The notes under the pieces: model-generated
What the model saw: the letters and a program-made list of their open reading frames with translations, nothing else
Told to the model about the DNA's origin: nothing
The model's database searches: none
Shown: positions 7,515-18,196 of the stretch, piece after piece
How positions within the stretch are numbered: the first letter of the stretch is position 1
Layout of the letters: the number at the start of each line of letters is the position of its first letter
Translations under genes and position numbers: made by a program
From: Armatimonadota bacterium
GTDB taxonomy: Bacteria > Armatimonadota > Fimbriimonadia > Fimbriimonadales > ATM1
Direction: 5' to 3'
Assembly (NCBI GenBank): GCA_021324165.1
Contig: JAJPJR010000019.1
Location: forward strand, 1 to 36,611
DNA: 36,611 nt

Positions 7515-8179
7515 GATTCCCACACGAACGGAAAAAGCTGCCGCCCGATTCCTGCAAACACAAGGCTGAGGCCGGCGAGCGCGGCGACCGACTTCCACGC
7601 TCCGATCACAACGTCCGAATTCGATGATTCAAACGAACCCGAAATTGCGCCCATTCCCGAAATGATGATCGGCAAAAGCACCGGCAGGCAGATTACCCCC
7701 GCGATTGCGCCCCGTGCCGACGATTTTGCGACGAGACTTCCGCAAAACGTTACTCCAGAAGCGAGCGCTCCGCATCCGCTGATGGTTCCGACAATCAAAA
7801 GCGGCCAGTTTTCGGGATGAACCGATTCGAAAATCAGATGCAGCGGAACGACCACCGCCGCAACCGCAAGAACCAGAAGGAAGTTATAACTGAGTTTCGC
7901 CCAGAACACCGGTCCCGGCGGCGACAGAAGCCGCAAAAGATCGCTCGTTCTTTGGTCTTCTTCAACGATGAAAGCGCGGGCGAGCCCCGTTACCGATGCA
8001 AAACCGAGCACCAGCCACAACAGCGCCGAAGCGACAAGCGGAGACGGCGCGCGCTCGATGGAAGTGAACCCAACGGCAGTTGTGGTGAGCACCGCGAACA
8101 GCAGCGTCGAATAGATGCCGCTGCGGGTTCGCAACTCCGATGCGAGCTCCTTTTTCAACAGCGCGTTGAATCTATCCAA
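7511..8179 (-). CDS. ccmB: heme exporter protein CcmB (ABC permease)
   Basis: A 222-residue membrane protein with about six hydrophobic segments and the CcmB opening LLKKELASELRTR, an amphipathic stretch before the first helix. The EEDQRTSDLLRLL loop after helix 2 is the characteristic coupling region of the family. It forms the membrane part of the CcmAB transporter that uses ATP to free heme-CcmE from CcmCD. It overlaps ccmA by 8 bp and ccmC by 4 bp, so translation is coupled. Confidence 0.93.
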   Translation of the reverse strand: MDRFNALLKKELASELRTRSGIYSTLLFAVLTTTAVGFTSIERAPSPLVASALLWLVLGFASVTGLARAFIVEEDQRTSDLLRLLSPPGPVFWAKLSYNFLLVLAVAAVVVPLHLIFESVHPENWPLLIVGTISGCGALASGVTFCGSLVAKSSARGAIAGVICLPVLLPIIISGMGAISGSFESSNSDVVIGAWKSVAALAGLSLVFAGIGRQLFPFVWES

Positions 8180-8759
8180 GCCTCAGCTCCTGTTCGGCAA
8201 ATCGAAGTTCGCTGTGGTCGTTGGTGGCAAGAATCAGAAACCCTCGGCGCTTCTGCTCGGCCACGATTTCCGCAAGCATCGCCTTTCCCTGCGCGTCCAG
8301 GCTCGATCCCGGCTCGTCGAGTATCAGCAGCGCGGGTTCGTGCTGAACGGCGAGGCCCAGTTTTAGGCGGGTTTTCATTCCGGTGCTCAGCGCCGATGCT
8401 GGCAGAGTTTCGGCGCCTTTGAGCCCCACCATTTCGATCAGTTTTTGTGCGTTTGCTTGAACCGATCTCAGGCGCGCAGCAAACAGAAAATGTTCGTAAA
8501 CCGTGAGCGGCGGATATAAGTTGAGATCGGGCGCAACACATCCCATGCGCGGCCTGTCGAATGCAGAAAACGTTCCTTCGGTCGGCTGTTCCAGTCGGGC
8601 AAGAATTCTTAATAGTGTGGATTTCCCGGAGCCGTTTGGGCCCGTTACGGCGAGACATTCGCCTTGAGGAATTTCGAACTCGACGCCGCGAAACACCCAT
8701 TGCGAGCCGAACCGTTTCCCAACGTTTTTGGCTGCAAAAAAGTTTTCGCGGCAGCCCAT
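8172..8759 (-). CDS. ccmA: heme exporter ATP-binding protein CcmA
   Basis: A compact 195-residue ABC ATPase. Walker A GPNGSGKST is at 40-48, the signature loop is LSTGM at 124-128 (variant of LSGGQ, as is common in CcmA), Walker B LLILDEP is at 144-150, the D-loop follows as SSLDAQG, and the switch histidine sits in TNDHSE. It powers the CcmB permease. Its ATG directly follows the TAG of the upstream 110-aa gene with no gap. Confidence 0.93.
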   Translation of the reverse strand: MGCRENFFAAKNVGKRFGSQWVFRGVEFEIPQGECLAVTGPNGSGKSTLLRILARLEQPTEGTFSAFDRPRMGCVAPDLNLYPPLTVYEHFLFAARLRSVQANAQKLIEMVGLKGAETLPASALSTGMKTRLKLGLAVQHEPALLILDEPGSSLDAQGKAMLAEIVAEQKRRGFLILATNDHSELRFAEQELRLG

Positions 8760-9092
8760 CTACGTGCCCTCGATCGGCTCGTCTGAGATTTCTTGGACAA
8801 AAAGCCCATAGGGGCCGACGCCGAGGATCGTGATGAACACACCCATGCATCCGCCTGCGACGTTCGCCGTCGCGATCACAACTCTTCTGTTCGGCTGAAC
8901 CTTCACTGCCAGCCGTTTTTTGATGAGCGTGTTGTCGAACAGCAGTTCTCGCAGCCCTGGTTCGACCTGCTTTTCGGACGTTTGTCCATATAACAGATCA
9001 ACCATATGCTCGCCATCCACGAACACTTTCACGTCGCGGATTTTGATGTCGTTCGGCTCGTTGCGAACCACGCGAATCGCTCCGCTACTCAT
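8760..9092 (-). CDS. 110-residue protein of unknown function, PEGA-like beta fold
   Basis: The first half (IRVVRNEPNDIKIRDVKVFVDG...) alternates short beta strands and resembles small PEGA-like surface or stalk domains. A glycine-rich hydrophobic segment in the second half (about 80-100, CMGVFITILGVGPYG) could be one membrane helix. No cysteines or catalytic motifs point to an enzyme. It lies between the methyltransferase (8 bp overlap) and ccmA (0 bp gap), so it is part of the same message; its role is unknown. The ATG at 9092 is chosen; a TTG sits one codon upstream. Confidence 0.7.
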   Translation of the reverse strand: MSSGAIRVVRNEPNDIKIRDVKVFVDGEHMVDLLYGQTSEKQVEPGLRELLFDNTLIKKRLAVKVQPNRRVVIATANVAGGCMGVFITILGVGPYGLFVQEISDEPIEGT

Positions 9093-9753
9093 CAAACCCG
9101 CCCACCATTGTAAAAGATTTCGGCCAGCCCTTGAACTTTTCCACGAACAGTTTTGCCCCCGGAAAGGCTCGCATCAGCTCCCGCTTGGTCATCAGCCTTG
9201 CGCTTTTGGCAGCGCGTTCGGCCTGCTGTCTGTCGCTCATCTTTTCAAACCAGCCTAATTTGAAATGCATCAACAGCCAGACTTTCATGCGAAGCGGAAA
9301 GAACTGAAAAAACGGAAACAGGAAGTGGGGCTCGATCGGGAAATATCGGTTAGGAGTTTGAATGTAATACCGTTTGCCGACGCGCATGCACTCATTTGCC
9401 ATTTGAAACTGGTCTTGCAGATCGCCTACGTGCTCGATCACCGAGTTTGAAAACACGATGTCGAACTGTTTATCGGAAAACCGGCTCAGGTCGCGGGCAT
9501 CGCCGGCGAAGCATTGAAATCTTGGGCTTATCGGCTCTTCGGCTTCCAAATTGATCAGCGTAAACTCGATTCCATCTTCGTCCAACATTCCCATCTGCTT
9601 CCAAAAGTTCTGCGTTCCACCTACGTCGAGAATATGAACGGGACGAGGAACGGTGTCGAGCAAACGATGAAAATATTCGAACCGCTTGCGCCGAAGGCGG
9701 TTCCCCAGCGAACTGTCGCTTTCGGAATCGGCGTGTCGTACCAAACCGCGCAT
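9085..9753 (-). CDS. class I SAM-dependent methyltransferase
   Basis: A 222-residue protein with SAM-binding motif I ILDVGGTQNFW (residues 41-51), an acidic residue after the second strand (INLEAEE, about 67-73), and the motif FDIVFSNSVIEHV at 97-109, which is typical of Methyltransf_11-like enzymes. A long amphipathic insert between about 125 and 165 probably forms the substrate lid. The acceptor is unknown. Location between ahcY (which removes the S-adenosylhomocysteine product) and the ccm genes is suggestive only. The ATG at 9753 is 24 bp after the ahcY stop. Confidence 0.85.
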   Translation of the reverse strand: MRGLVRHADSESDSSLGNRLRRKRFEYFHRLLDTVPRPVHILDVGGTQNFWKQMGMLDEDGIEFTLINLEAEEPISPRFQCFAGDARDLSRFSDKQFDIVFSNSVIEHVGDLQDQFQMANECMRVGKRYYIQTPNRYFPIEPHFLFPFFQFFPLRMKVWLLMHFKLGWFEKMSDRQQAERAAKSARLMTKRELMRAFPGAKLFVEKFKGWPKSFTMVGGFDE

Positions 9754-9777
9754 GAGAATGCTTTCTTACCAGCCGAC

Positions 9778-12689
<2,912 letters not shown>

Positions 12690-12693
<4 letters not shown>

Positions 12694-13028
12694 AGCGCCG
12701 CATCTCCGCGTTCGCCCGTCCGAATGCGGATCACGTCGAGCACGTCGGCGACGAAAATCTTTCCATCGCCGATCTCGCCCGTGCGTGCCGCTGCGCAGAT
12801 CGCCTCGATTGCCGGCTCCACTTGGTCGTCGCGCACGATCAGTTCGATGCGCGCTTTGGGAAGAAGGTTGATCGAATAGGCACTGCCGCGATAAAACTCG
12901 GTTCTTCCCTGCTGCCTGCCGTGGCCCCTCACCGGCTCGGTTGTCAAGCCGAAAATCCCCACTTCCTCAAGCGCCGACTTAATCTCCTCGACCTTGTTTG
13001 TGCGCACGATGCAGTCCAGCCTCTTCAC
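12690..13028 (-). CDS. glnB: nitrogen regulatory protein P-II
   Basis: A trimeric cytosolic signal protein that senses ATP/ADP and 2-oxoglutarate and controls ammonium uptake and glutamine synthetase. From the GTG at 13028 it is exactly 112 residues, the canonical PII length, and the T-loop tyrosine falls at position 51 (YRGSAYS) with Ser49 also present, so both known modification sites exist. The C-terminal signatures IGDGKIFV and IRIRTGERG are complete. ATG codons at 13037 and 13049 would add 3 or 7 residues; the 13037 ATG lies inside a TAAAAT box whose 7-nt spacing fits the GTG. No amtB or glnA neighbour is visible, so glnB versus glnK is open. Confidence 0.93.
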
Positions 13029-13035
13029 TGCGCAC

Positions 13036-13041
13036 ATTTTA
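13036..13041 (-). promoter_or_regulatory. -10 box (TAAAAT) for the PII gene
   Basis: On the minus strand TAAAAT is followed after 7 nt by the GTG start of the PII gene. It overlaps the alternative ATG start at 13037, which therefore would not be in the message. No ribosome binding site is present. Confidence 0.42.
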
Positions 13042-13064
13042 ACATCCATCGGCCCGATTTGCGG

Positions 13065-13070
13065 CAAAAT
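13065..13070 (+). promoter_or_regulatory. candidate -10 box (CAAAAT) for the GT-C-like gene
   Basis: CAAAAT is followed after 8 nt by the ATG at 13079. The divergent PII -10 box is only 23 bp away, so RNA polymerase at one promoter would cover the other. Confidence 0.35.
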
Positions 13071-13078
13071 GGGCATCC

Positions 13079-14716
13079 ATGTCCATGATCGGCGACCTTC
13101 CGCGAGACGTGCGTTTGCGTTCGCTCGATCTTGCGCTGGCAAAAGCCGCCCTGTTGGTGATTCTTTTGTTCGTGATCGGGCTCGCGTTCGATCGGCCGCC
13201 TCCTGATCCCGATTACTATGTGTACAAGCAGGAAGCGCGCGACTTTTCCGCCTGGCACAAAACGCAGCAGAAGTTTCCGCCCGGATATCCCGCCCTGCTC
13301 GAGCCGTTTTCGAACGCATCGCCTGCGGCTCAAGAAACATGGGCAAAAGCGATCGGAATCGTATCGCTTGCAGCGTTTGGTGTTGCGCTGCTTCGGATTG
13401 CAAAACGGTTCGACCTTGTCGGCGTCTGTTTTCTTGTTCCCGTGATAATCGGCAACCGATACTCTGTCATCACAGCGCTCAACTGCACTTCGCACATGCC
13501 TTTCGCTGCGCTTTCCGCGTGGACGTTTTTGCTCGCAATGCAGAAGCGTTGGACGTGGGCATACTTGGCTGCATTCGCGGCGTTTTCTATGCGATACAAC
13601 GGACTGATTCTTCCTCCTTTTGTGGCGATTGTGCAGATCGCAGAAAGCAGGCGCAAACTTCTGGATTTTGTTCTGCCCGTTTTTTTTGCGGCGGTTTGCA
13701 TCGCGCCGATTGCCGTTTGGCTGAAGATTGGGAGTTCGGCAGGAGTTGAGACGTATTCGAACGAAACTCAAAAACGCGGCACGGCGGGATTTGGAGTCGC
13801 GCAGTACGTTGCAGCGGGCGCACTCGTTTCGTTTGCCGACGAAACTTCCAGCGAAAAGATCAGCGGCGGCGGCAGGCTTTCAAAGGTTCTTTTCGGCGCG
13901 GCTGCGGCTGTGGTGCTTGGGCTTGCGGTGATCGGGCTCATCCGGTTTTCAAAGACCAGCCTGCTTGCAGGGCTTTGGCTGATCGGTTGGCTTGCCTGGT
14001 GGGAGCTGGTGCATTCCCGCTTCGCGGATGTCGGCGGCGTGTACTTCTATTCCACCCAAACCAGTTGGGTGGTGTGGCTTTTGGTGTTGGCCGCCGTGAG
14101 TTCTTGGCTCGAACGAGGGGGTGTGCTGGCGCATCTGCTGGCGGTTCCGTTCGTGGTTACGGCGATCGGAGGCGTTCACAGCGGACTGGCGATTGCGCTC
14201 GCCCTGGTGGGCTGGCTGTTTTTCCTGTTTCGGCCCGAAAAGCCGCTGGCTCCGGCGGCAGGGGGGTGCCTCGGCCTGGTTTGCCTTGCGATGGTGAACG
14301 GCTGGCAGAAAGTTTATGAAGAGAACTTCCGGCCGGCTGCCGCTAAGTTCCTCGCTTGGGCCAAGGATCACCCGAACGTTCTGGTTTCTCCATATATGCT
14401 CGATCAATGGTCGGCCGATGGCATCGTGCAATCCGGCCTGGTTTCGGAAGCGGCGGTGGATGGCACGAACCTTGCCGGATCACTCGATGCGCTGGGAGTG
14501 CGGTGGGCGGCGGTCACCAGCCGCGAAATGCAATTCAGGTCGGAAACAGAGTTTTTGCAGGGACACGAGTTTTTCTTGGGGAATCGGTACAAAACGCCGC
14601 TCCGCCCTTACGGTCTGCTGTTTCCGATTTTCAAGGGCGAAAAGTGGAAAATGGTTGAACAGTTCACCGAACGAAACTGTTGGGTGCGAATTTACGTTAG
14701 GCCAACAAACGAATGA
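13079..14716 (+). CDS. GT-C-like polytopic membrane protein (probable glycosyltransferase)
   Basis: A 545-residue membrane protein with about eleven hydrophobic segments and a soluble C-terminal domain of about 130 residues. After the first helix comes an acidic DPDYYVYKQEA loop on the presumed outer face. In GT-C enzymes that use lipid-linked sugars, the first outer loop carries the catalytic acid, so a role as a polyprenyl-phosphate-sugar transferase is a reasonable inference. No closer family is recognised. It overlaps the following GT2 gene by 4 bp (ATGA), so the GT2 protein probably makes the lipid-linked donor. Confidence 0.68.
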   Translation: MSMIGDLPRDVRLRSLDLALAKAALLVILLFVIGLAFDRPPPDPDYYVYKQEARDFSAWHKTQQKFPPGYPALLEPFSNASPAAQETWAKAIGIVSLAAFGVALLRIAKRFDLVGVCFLVPVIIGNRYSVITALNCTSHMPFAALSAWTFLLAMQKRWTWAYLAAFAAFSMRYNGLILPPFVAIVQIAESRRKLLDFVLPVFFAAVCIAPIAVWLKIGSSAGVETYSNETQKRGTAGFGVAQYVAAGALVSFADETSSEKISGGGRLSKVLFGAAAAVVLGLAVIGLIRFSKTSLLAGLWLIGWLAWWELVHSRFADVGGVYFYSTQTSWVVWLLVLAAVSSWLERGGVLAHLLAVPFVVTAIGGVHSGLAIALALVGWLFFLFRPEKPLAPAAGGCLGLVCLAMVNGWQKVYEENFRPAAAKFLAWAKDHPNVLVSPYMLDQWSADGIVQSGLVSEAAVDGTNLAGSLDALGVRWAAVTSREMQFRSETEFLQGHEFFLGNRYKTPLRPYGLLFPIFKGEKWKMVEQFTERNCWVRIYVRPTNE

Positions 14717-15447
14717 AAATGGAAACCGAGCCAGCAGAAATGCCAGCCGAGCGGCTGGAATCCGATCCCAAAGTCAGCATCCTCGTGCCTGCTTATAACG
14801 AAGAGGCGACGCTGGCTGCCGTGCTGGATCGCTTGATCGCTCTGCCGCTCAATTCTGAAATCATCGTGGTGGACGATTGCAGCAAAGACCGAACTGGCGA
14901 AATCGCCCGCTCGTATGGCGAAAGAATCGTTTATGTGCGCCACGAGAAGAACATGGGAAAAGGCGCTGCGATACGCACCGGTTTGCAGCATGCGACCGGC
15001 GCGATCACCATCGTTCAAGACGCCGACTTGGAATACCGCCCCGAGGAGATCGCTTCGGTGATTCAGCCGATCGTCGAAGGCAAAACCGGCGTGTCTTATG
15101 GCACGCGGTTTGCGCACGGAATGAACAAGAACATGGCCGCGCCAAACAAGATTGTGAACCTGCTGCTGCGCTGGGCGGTGGCCGTGCTGTTTTTTAGAAG
15201 AATCTCCGATGAAGCCACCTGCTACAAAGCGTTTCGAACCGACATTTTGAAGCGGATGAACTTAGTGTGCAATCGCTTCGAGTTCTGCCCCGAAGTTACG
15301 GCCAAAGCGATTCGCATGGGACAAAACATTTATGAAGTGCCGATCAGTTATGAACCGCGCGGCAAAGAGGAAGGCAAAAAAATCCGGTGGACTGACGGCG
15401 TGGAAGCGTTTTGGACTCTGCTTCGGCACAGGTTTTCAAAATTCTAA
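14713..15447 (+). CDS. GT2 glycosyltransferase (dolichyl/polyprenyl-phosphate mannose synthase-like)
   Basis: A 244-residue family 2 glycosyltransferase. The GT-A fold starts with VSILVPAYNEE, then the UDP/GDP-binding acid in EIIVVDDCSKD, the metal motif QDADLEY (DxD), and the C-terminal EVPISYEPRGKEEG. It resembles polyprenyl-phosphate mannose/glucose synthases without the GtrA-type membrane tail. It probably charges a lipid phosphate for the GT-C protein whose gene it overlaps by 4 bp. Confidence 0.87.
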   Translation: MKMETEPAEMPAERLESDPKVSILVPAYNEEATLAAVLDRLIALPLNSEIIVVDDCSKDRTGEIARSYGERIVYVRHEKNMGKGAAIRTGLQHATGAITIVQDADLEYRPEEIASVIQPIVEGKTGVSYGTRFAHGMNKNMAAPNKIVNLLLRWAVAVLFFRRISDEATCYKAFRTDILKRMNLVCNRFEFCPEVTAKAIRMGQNIYEVPISYEPRGKEEGKKIRWTDGVEAFWTLLRHRFSKF

Positions 15448-15461
15448 GAGTTCCATCGAAC

Positions 15462-16181
15462 TCACCCGCCGCCGAGACGAGATTTCAAAGTAAACCGCAG
15501 CACAACAAGATCGCGCAGCATTCTGGGCGCGTCTCGAAGAACTTTGACTTTCGAACCCTCCTGATGTGCCCACCTCACGGAAACTTCCGCGATCGAAAAC
15601 CCCAGCGCCTTTCCGATCATCAGCGCTTCCACATCGTAGCTGAAGCCGTTCAATTTGCAGTGAGGAAAGATCGCCTTTGCGGCGCTGCGGGTGAACAGTT
15701 TGAAGCCGCACTGCGTGTCTTTCAGCCCTTTCACCGCCAGCATCTGTATCATCTTGTTCAGCACCCGCCCTCCAAACTCGCGCAGCCACGGCTGGTGCAC
15801 TTCCAGTTTTGCGCGGTCCAACGCGCGGCTGCCGATTGCGATGTCGGCGTGTGCGGCCGCAAGTGTTTCGAGTTCTTCGATGGGTGTTGCCAGATCGGCA
15901 TCGCAAAGCAGCAGAAAATCGGCATCGGCAGCCAGCATTCCCGTTCTCACGGCATATCCTTTGCCGCGATTGGGCTGGTATTCGATTAAACGAATGCGCG
16001 GCTCGTTTTCCGCAATGCGTGAAACAATCTGTGCCGTTTGATCTTTGCTCCCATCGCTCACCACGATCAGCGACCAGTCCCAATTTTCGTTTGAAAAATA
16101 CTCGCGAATCCGCTGGATCGTCTTTTCGATGCGCGGCTGTTCGTCATATGCCGGCATGATCACGGCCAACGTCGGAGGCAT
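15462..16181 (-). CDS. GT2 glycosyltransferase (dolichyl-phosphate beta-glucosyltransferase-like)
   Basis: A 239-residue family 2 enzyme with VIMPAYDEQ at the start, SLIVVSDGSKD as the nucleotide-binding strand and CDADLATP as the metal DxD. The motif GLKDTQCGFKLF followed by FSYDVEAL is the Alg5/DPG-synthase-like pattern. It probably makes a polyprenyl-phosphate-hexose on the cytoplasmic face. It lies 9 bp after selB and tail-to-tail with the other GT2 gene (14 bp gap). Confidence 0.87.
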   Translation of the reverse strand: MPPTLAVIMPAYDEQPRIEKTIQRIREYFSNENWDWSLIVVSDGSKDQTAQIVSRIAENEPRIRLIEYQPNRGKGYAVRTGMLAADADFLLLCDADLATPIEELETLAAAHADIAIGSRALDRAKLEVHQPWLREFGGRVLNKMIQMLAVKGLKDTQCGFKLFTRSAAKAIFPHCKLNGFSYDVEALMIGKALGFSIAEVSVRWAHQEGSKVKVLRDAPRMLRDLVVLRFTLKSRLGGG

Positions 16182-16190
16182 GCGCGGAGT

Positions 16191-18035
16191 TTACTTCGAA
16201 ACCACGATTCTTTCATCGCCCACGCGGCGGGTGATTTTTTGAGTGTCGAAATGCTGCAACAGCGCAAGAGCGAATTTGCGGGAACTGCCGGTCGCATCGC
16301 GGAATTGCGCCACGGTAAACCGCGTTCCCAACTGTTTCAGCCCGCTCACAAGTTGATCGAGAGTCGCATTCGAATAGGTCAAGTTTTGTTCAATCTGCGT
16401 CATTTTTCCGGCGGCGATTCCAAGCCGTTGAATCTCTTCCACCGCCTGTACCGGCACTCCCAGCGCCGCGGCGATTTCGCGGGGCGAAGGCGCAGCCGCC
16501 CCGCCCGCTTCCATCACTTGCAAGACTTTCGATAGCAGCGCAATCTGTTTTTCTGATAACCGCACCGTGAAATCTGGGTGACGAACTTCTGAACCCATCA
16601 GATCAATCTTGCGCTGTTCGTTCATTTTTGCGATCAGCCTGTCAAACGCCTTGGCGCTCCAGCGCCATCTGATTCGAGACATCAGGGCAGTTTTCGGCAT
16701 CGAAGCCGCAGCCGGATTTTCGTTGTGAATCTCCATCGCGGCATTTTGCACCCCGCCGCACACGGTTTCGTAATGTTCTGCGGAGAACCATACGCCCGCA
16801 AGGCCCACCGCTTGGCCGCTTGATTTCAGAATCTCGAACGGATCGCCAAGCGCCTGCGGCGAAAGCCCCAACGCCTCGCAAACCTCATTCGTTTCCACAC
16901 CCTCGGGTCGGCTTTGCAGCACTTGCAGAACTCTTGCTTCCAAAGCGCCTTCGCTTTGCGCAATGATCGGTTGTTCTCGTTTTCGCTTCCTGGTTGCGTT
17001 TGGGGTGACGATCGTTCCGCCAGCGAGCACCTCGAGCGGCGAATATCTGCGAATGACGATCTTTTGGAACGGCGCGCACGCAACGGTTTCTTCGAACCGA
17101 ATCTGCACGACTCCCGGTTCGGTTTCAAAAGCGCACACTCTGCCGATAAACTCGCCTGCGCCGATGTGCGCCCTGATCCGTTCGCCGTGCCGGATTGTTG
17201 AGCCGCGGTGAATGCGGACGTTGATGCAGCGCGTTTCACAGACAAACCCCGGCGATCCTAACGCCTGTCCGCGATGCAGCTCCTGCTTTTCTGCGCCCGC
17301 AATGTTCATCGCTGCACGGCTGCCCGCTTCGGCAAACGGCACGGATTCGCCGTACATCTGAATCGAACGGATGCGCACCTTGCGGTTTCCCGGCACCAAA
17401 ACCGGTTCATCGCCCACCCTAACGCAGCCGCATGCAACCGTTCCGGTGATCACCGTTCCGTGCCCTTGCACCGAAAACACGCGGTCAATCGGCAGAATCC
17501 AATCTTTCGATTCGGCGCGCTGCGGCAGTGAGGCGATGGTTTCATCGAGCAGGGATTTCAATGCTTCCAATCCGTTGCCGGTTTTCGCAGAAACGTTCAC
17601 GATTTCGCTCAATTCAAACTCCGTTCCGAGCAGAAACTGTTTGATTTCTTCGCGAGTGTGGTCAATCTGCGCATCGTCCGCAGCGTCGCATTTTGTGATT
17701 GCAACAACCATTTTTTTCACTTCCAGCATTTCAAGAATCTGAAAATGCTCGCGCGTTTGGGGTTTGATTCCTTCATCGGCCGCGACGCATAGCAGCGCGA
17801 CATCAACGCCCGAGGCGCCGGCAAGCATGTTTTTTATGAACTTTTCGTGTCCCGGCACATCCACGATTCCAACCCGGCCCGCTTCGGGCAGATCAATATG
17901 CGCGAAGCCGATGTCAATCGTCAGCCCGCGCGCTTTTTCCTCGGGCAGGCGGTCGGCGTCAATGCCGGTGAGCGCCGCAATCAGCGAAGTCTTGCCGTGG
18001 TCCACATGACCTGCGGTGCCGATAAGATACGCCAT
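16191..18035 (-). CDS. selB: selenocysteine-specific translation elongation factor
   Basis: Delivers selenocysteyl-tRNA to ribosomes at UGA codons marked by a SECIS hairpin. The 614-residue protein has a full GTPase domain: G1 GHVDHGKT (9-16), G3 DVPGHEKF (59-66), G4 TKCD (114-117), and GLTIDIGF in switch I. Two EF-Tu-like beta barrels follow, then the C-terminal winged-helix repeats (from about 370) that bind SECIS RNA, ending with the family-typical [16 protein letters not shown]. No selA, selD, tRNA-Sec or selenoprotein was seen here. GGG in the AAGGGACG leader is a weak Shine-Dalgarno sequence. Confidence 0.95.
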   Translation of the reverse strand: MAYLIGTAGHVDHGKTSLIAALTGIDADRLPEEKARGLTIDIGFAHIDLPEAGRVGIVDVPGHEKFIKNMLAGASGVDVALLCVAADEGIKPQTREHFQILEMLEVKKMVVAITKCDAADDAQIDHTREEIKQFLLGTEFELSEIVNVSAKTGNGLEALKSLLDETIASLPQRAESKDWILPIDRVFSVQGHGTVITGTVACGCVRVGDEPVLVPGNRKVRIRSIQMYGESVPFAEAGSRAAMNIAGAEKQELHRGQALGSPGFVCETRCINVRIHRGSTIRHGERIRAHIGAGEFIGRVCAFETEPGVVQIRFEETVACAPFQKIVIRRYSPLEVLAGGTIVTPNATRKRKREQPIIAQSEGALEARVLQVLQSRPEGVETNEVCEALGLSPQALGDPFEILKSSGQAVGLAGVWFSAEHYETVCGGVQNAAMEIHNENPAAASMPKTALMSRIRWRWSAKAFDRLIAKMNEQRKIDLMGSEVRHPDFTVRLSEKQIALLSKVLQVMEAGGAAAPSPREIAAALGVPVQAVEEIQRLGIAAGKMTQIEQNLTYSNATLDQLVSGLKQLGTRFTVAQFRDATGSSRKFALALLQHFDTQKITRRVGDERIVVSK

Positions 18036-18182
18036 CGTCCCTTAAGAGGGTATCAGGCTCGCGCCAGATTTCTCTCGCCAAAGGCGGCTTCTGCGGAGTT
18101 TTCGGCCCCTAAATCTGTCATAGTCCCGGCAAGGCGCTTCCGGTTCTGCCGATTGACATCCGTCGCACGGGAGCGATTCGAG

Positions 18183-18188
18183 GATAAT
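18183..18188 (+). promoter_or_regulatory. candidate -10 box (GATAAT) for the serine hydrolase gene
   Basis: GATAAT is followed after 8 nt by the ATG at 18197. A GGAGG lies between, only 3 nt from the ATG, which is too close for a good ribosome site. A perfect TTGACA (18153-18158) is present but 24 bp from this box, longer than a normal spacer, so the pairing is doubtful. Confidence 0.35.
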
Positions 18189-18196
18189 GGAGGATT

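Noticed and set aside
18153-18188. TTGACA plus GATAAT as a full promoter for the serine hydrolase gene
   Set aside because: The hexamers are 24 bp apart, well beyond the usual 15-19 bp. Only the -10-like box was kept, at low confidence.
18036-18196. Possible tRNA-Sec gene beside selB
   Set aside because: The spacer was scanned for a long acceptor/T stem and a TCA anticodon in a CTTCAAA-type loop. None was found.
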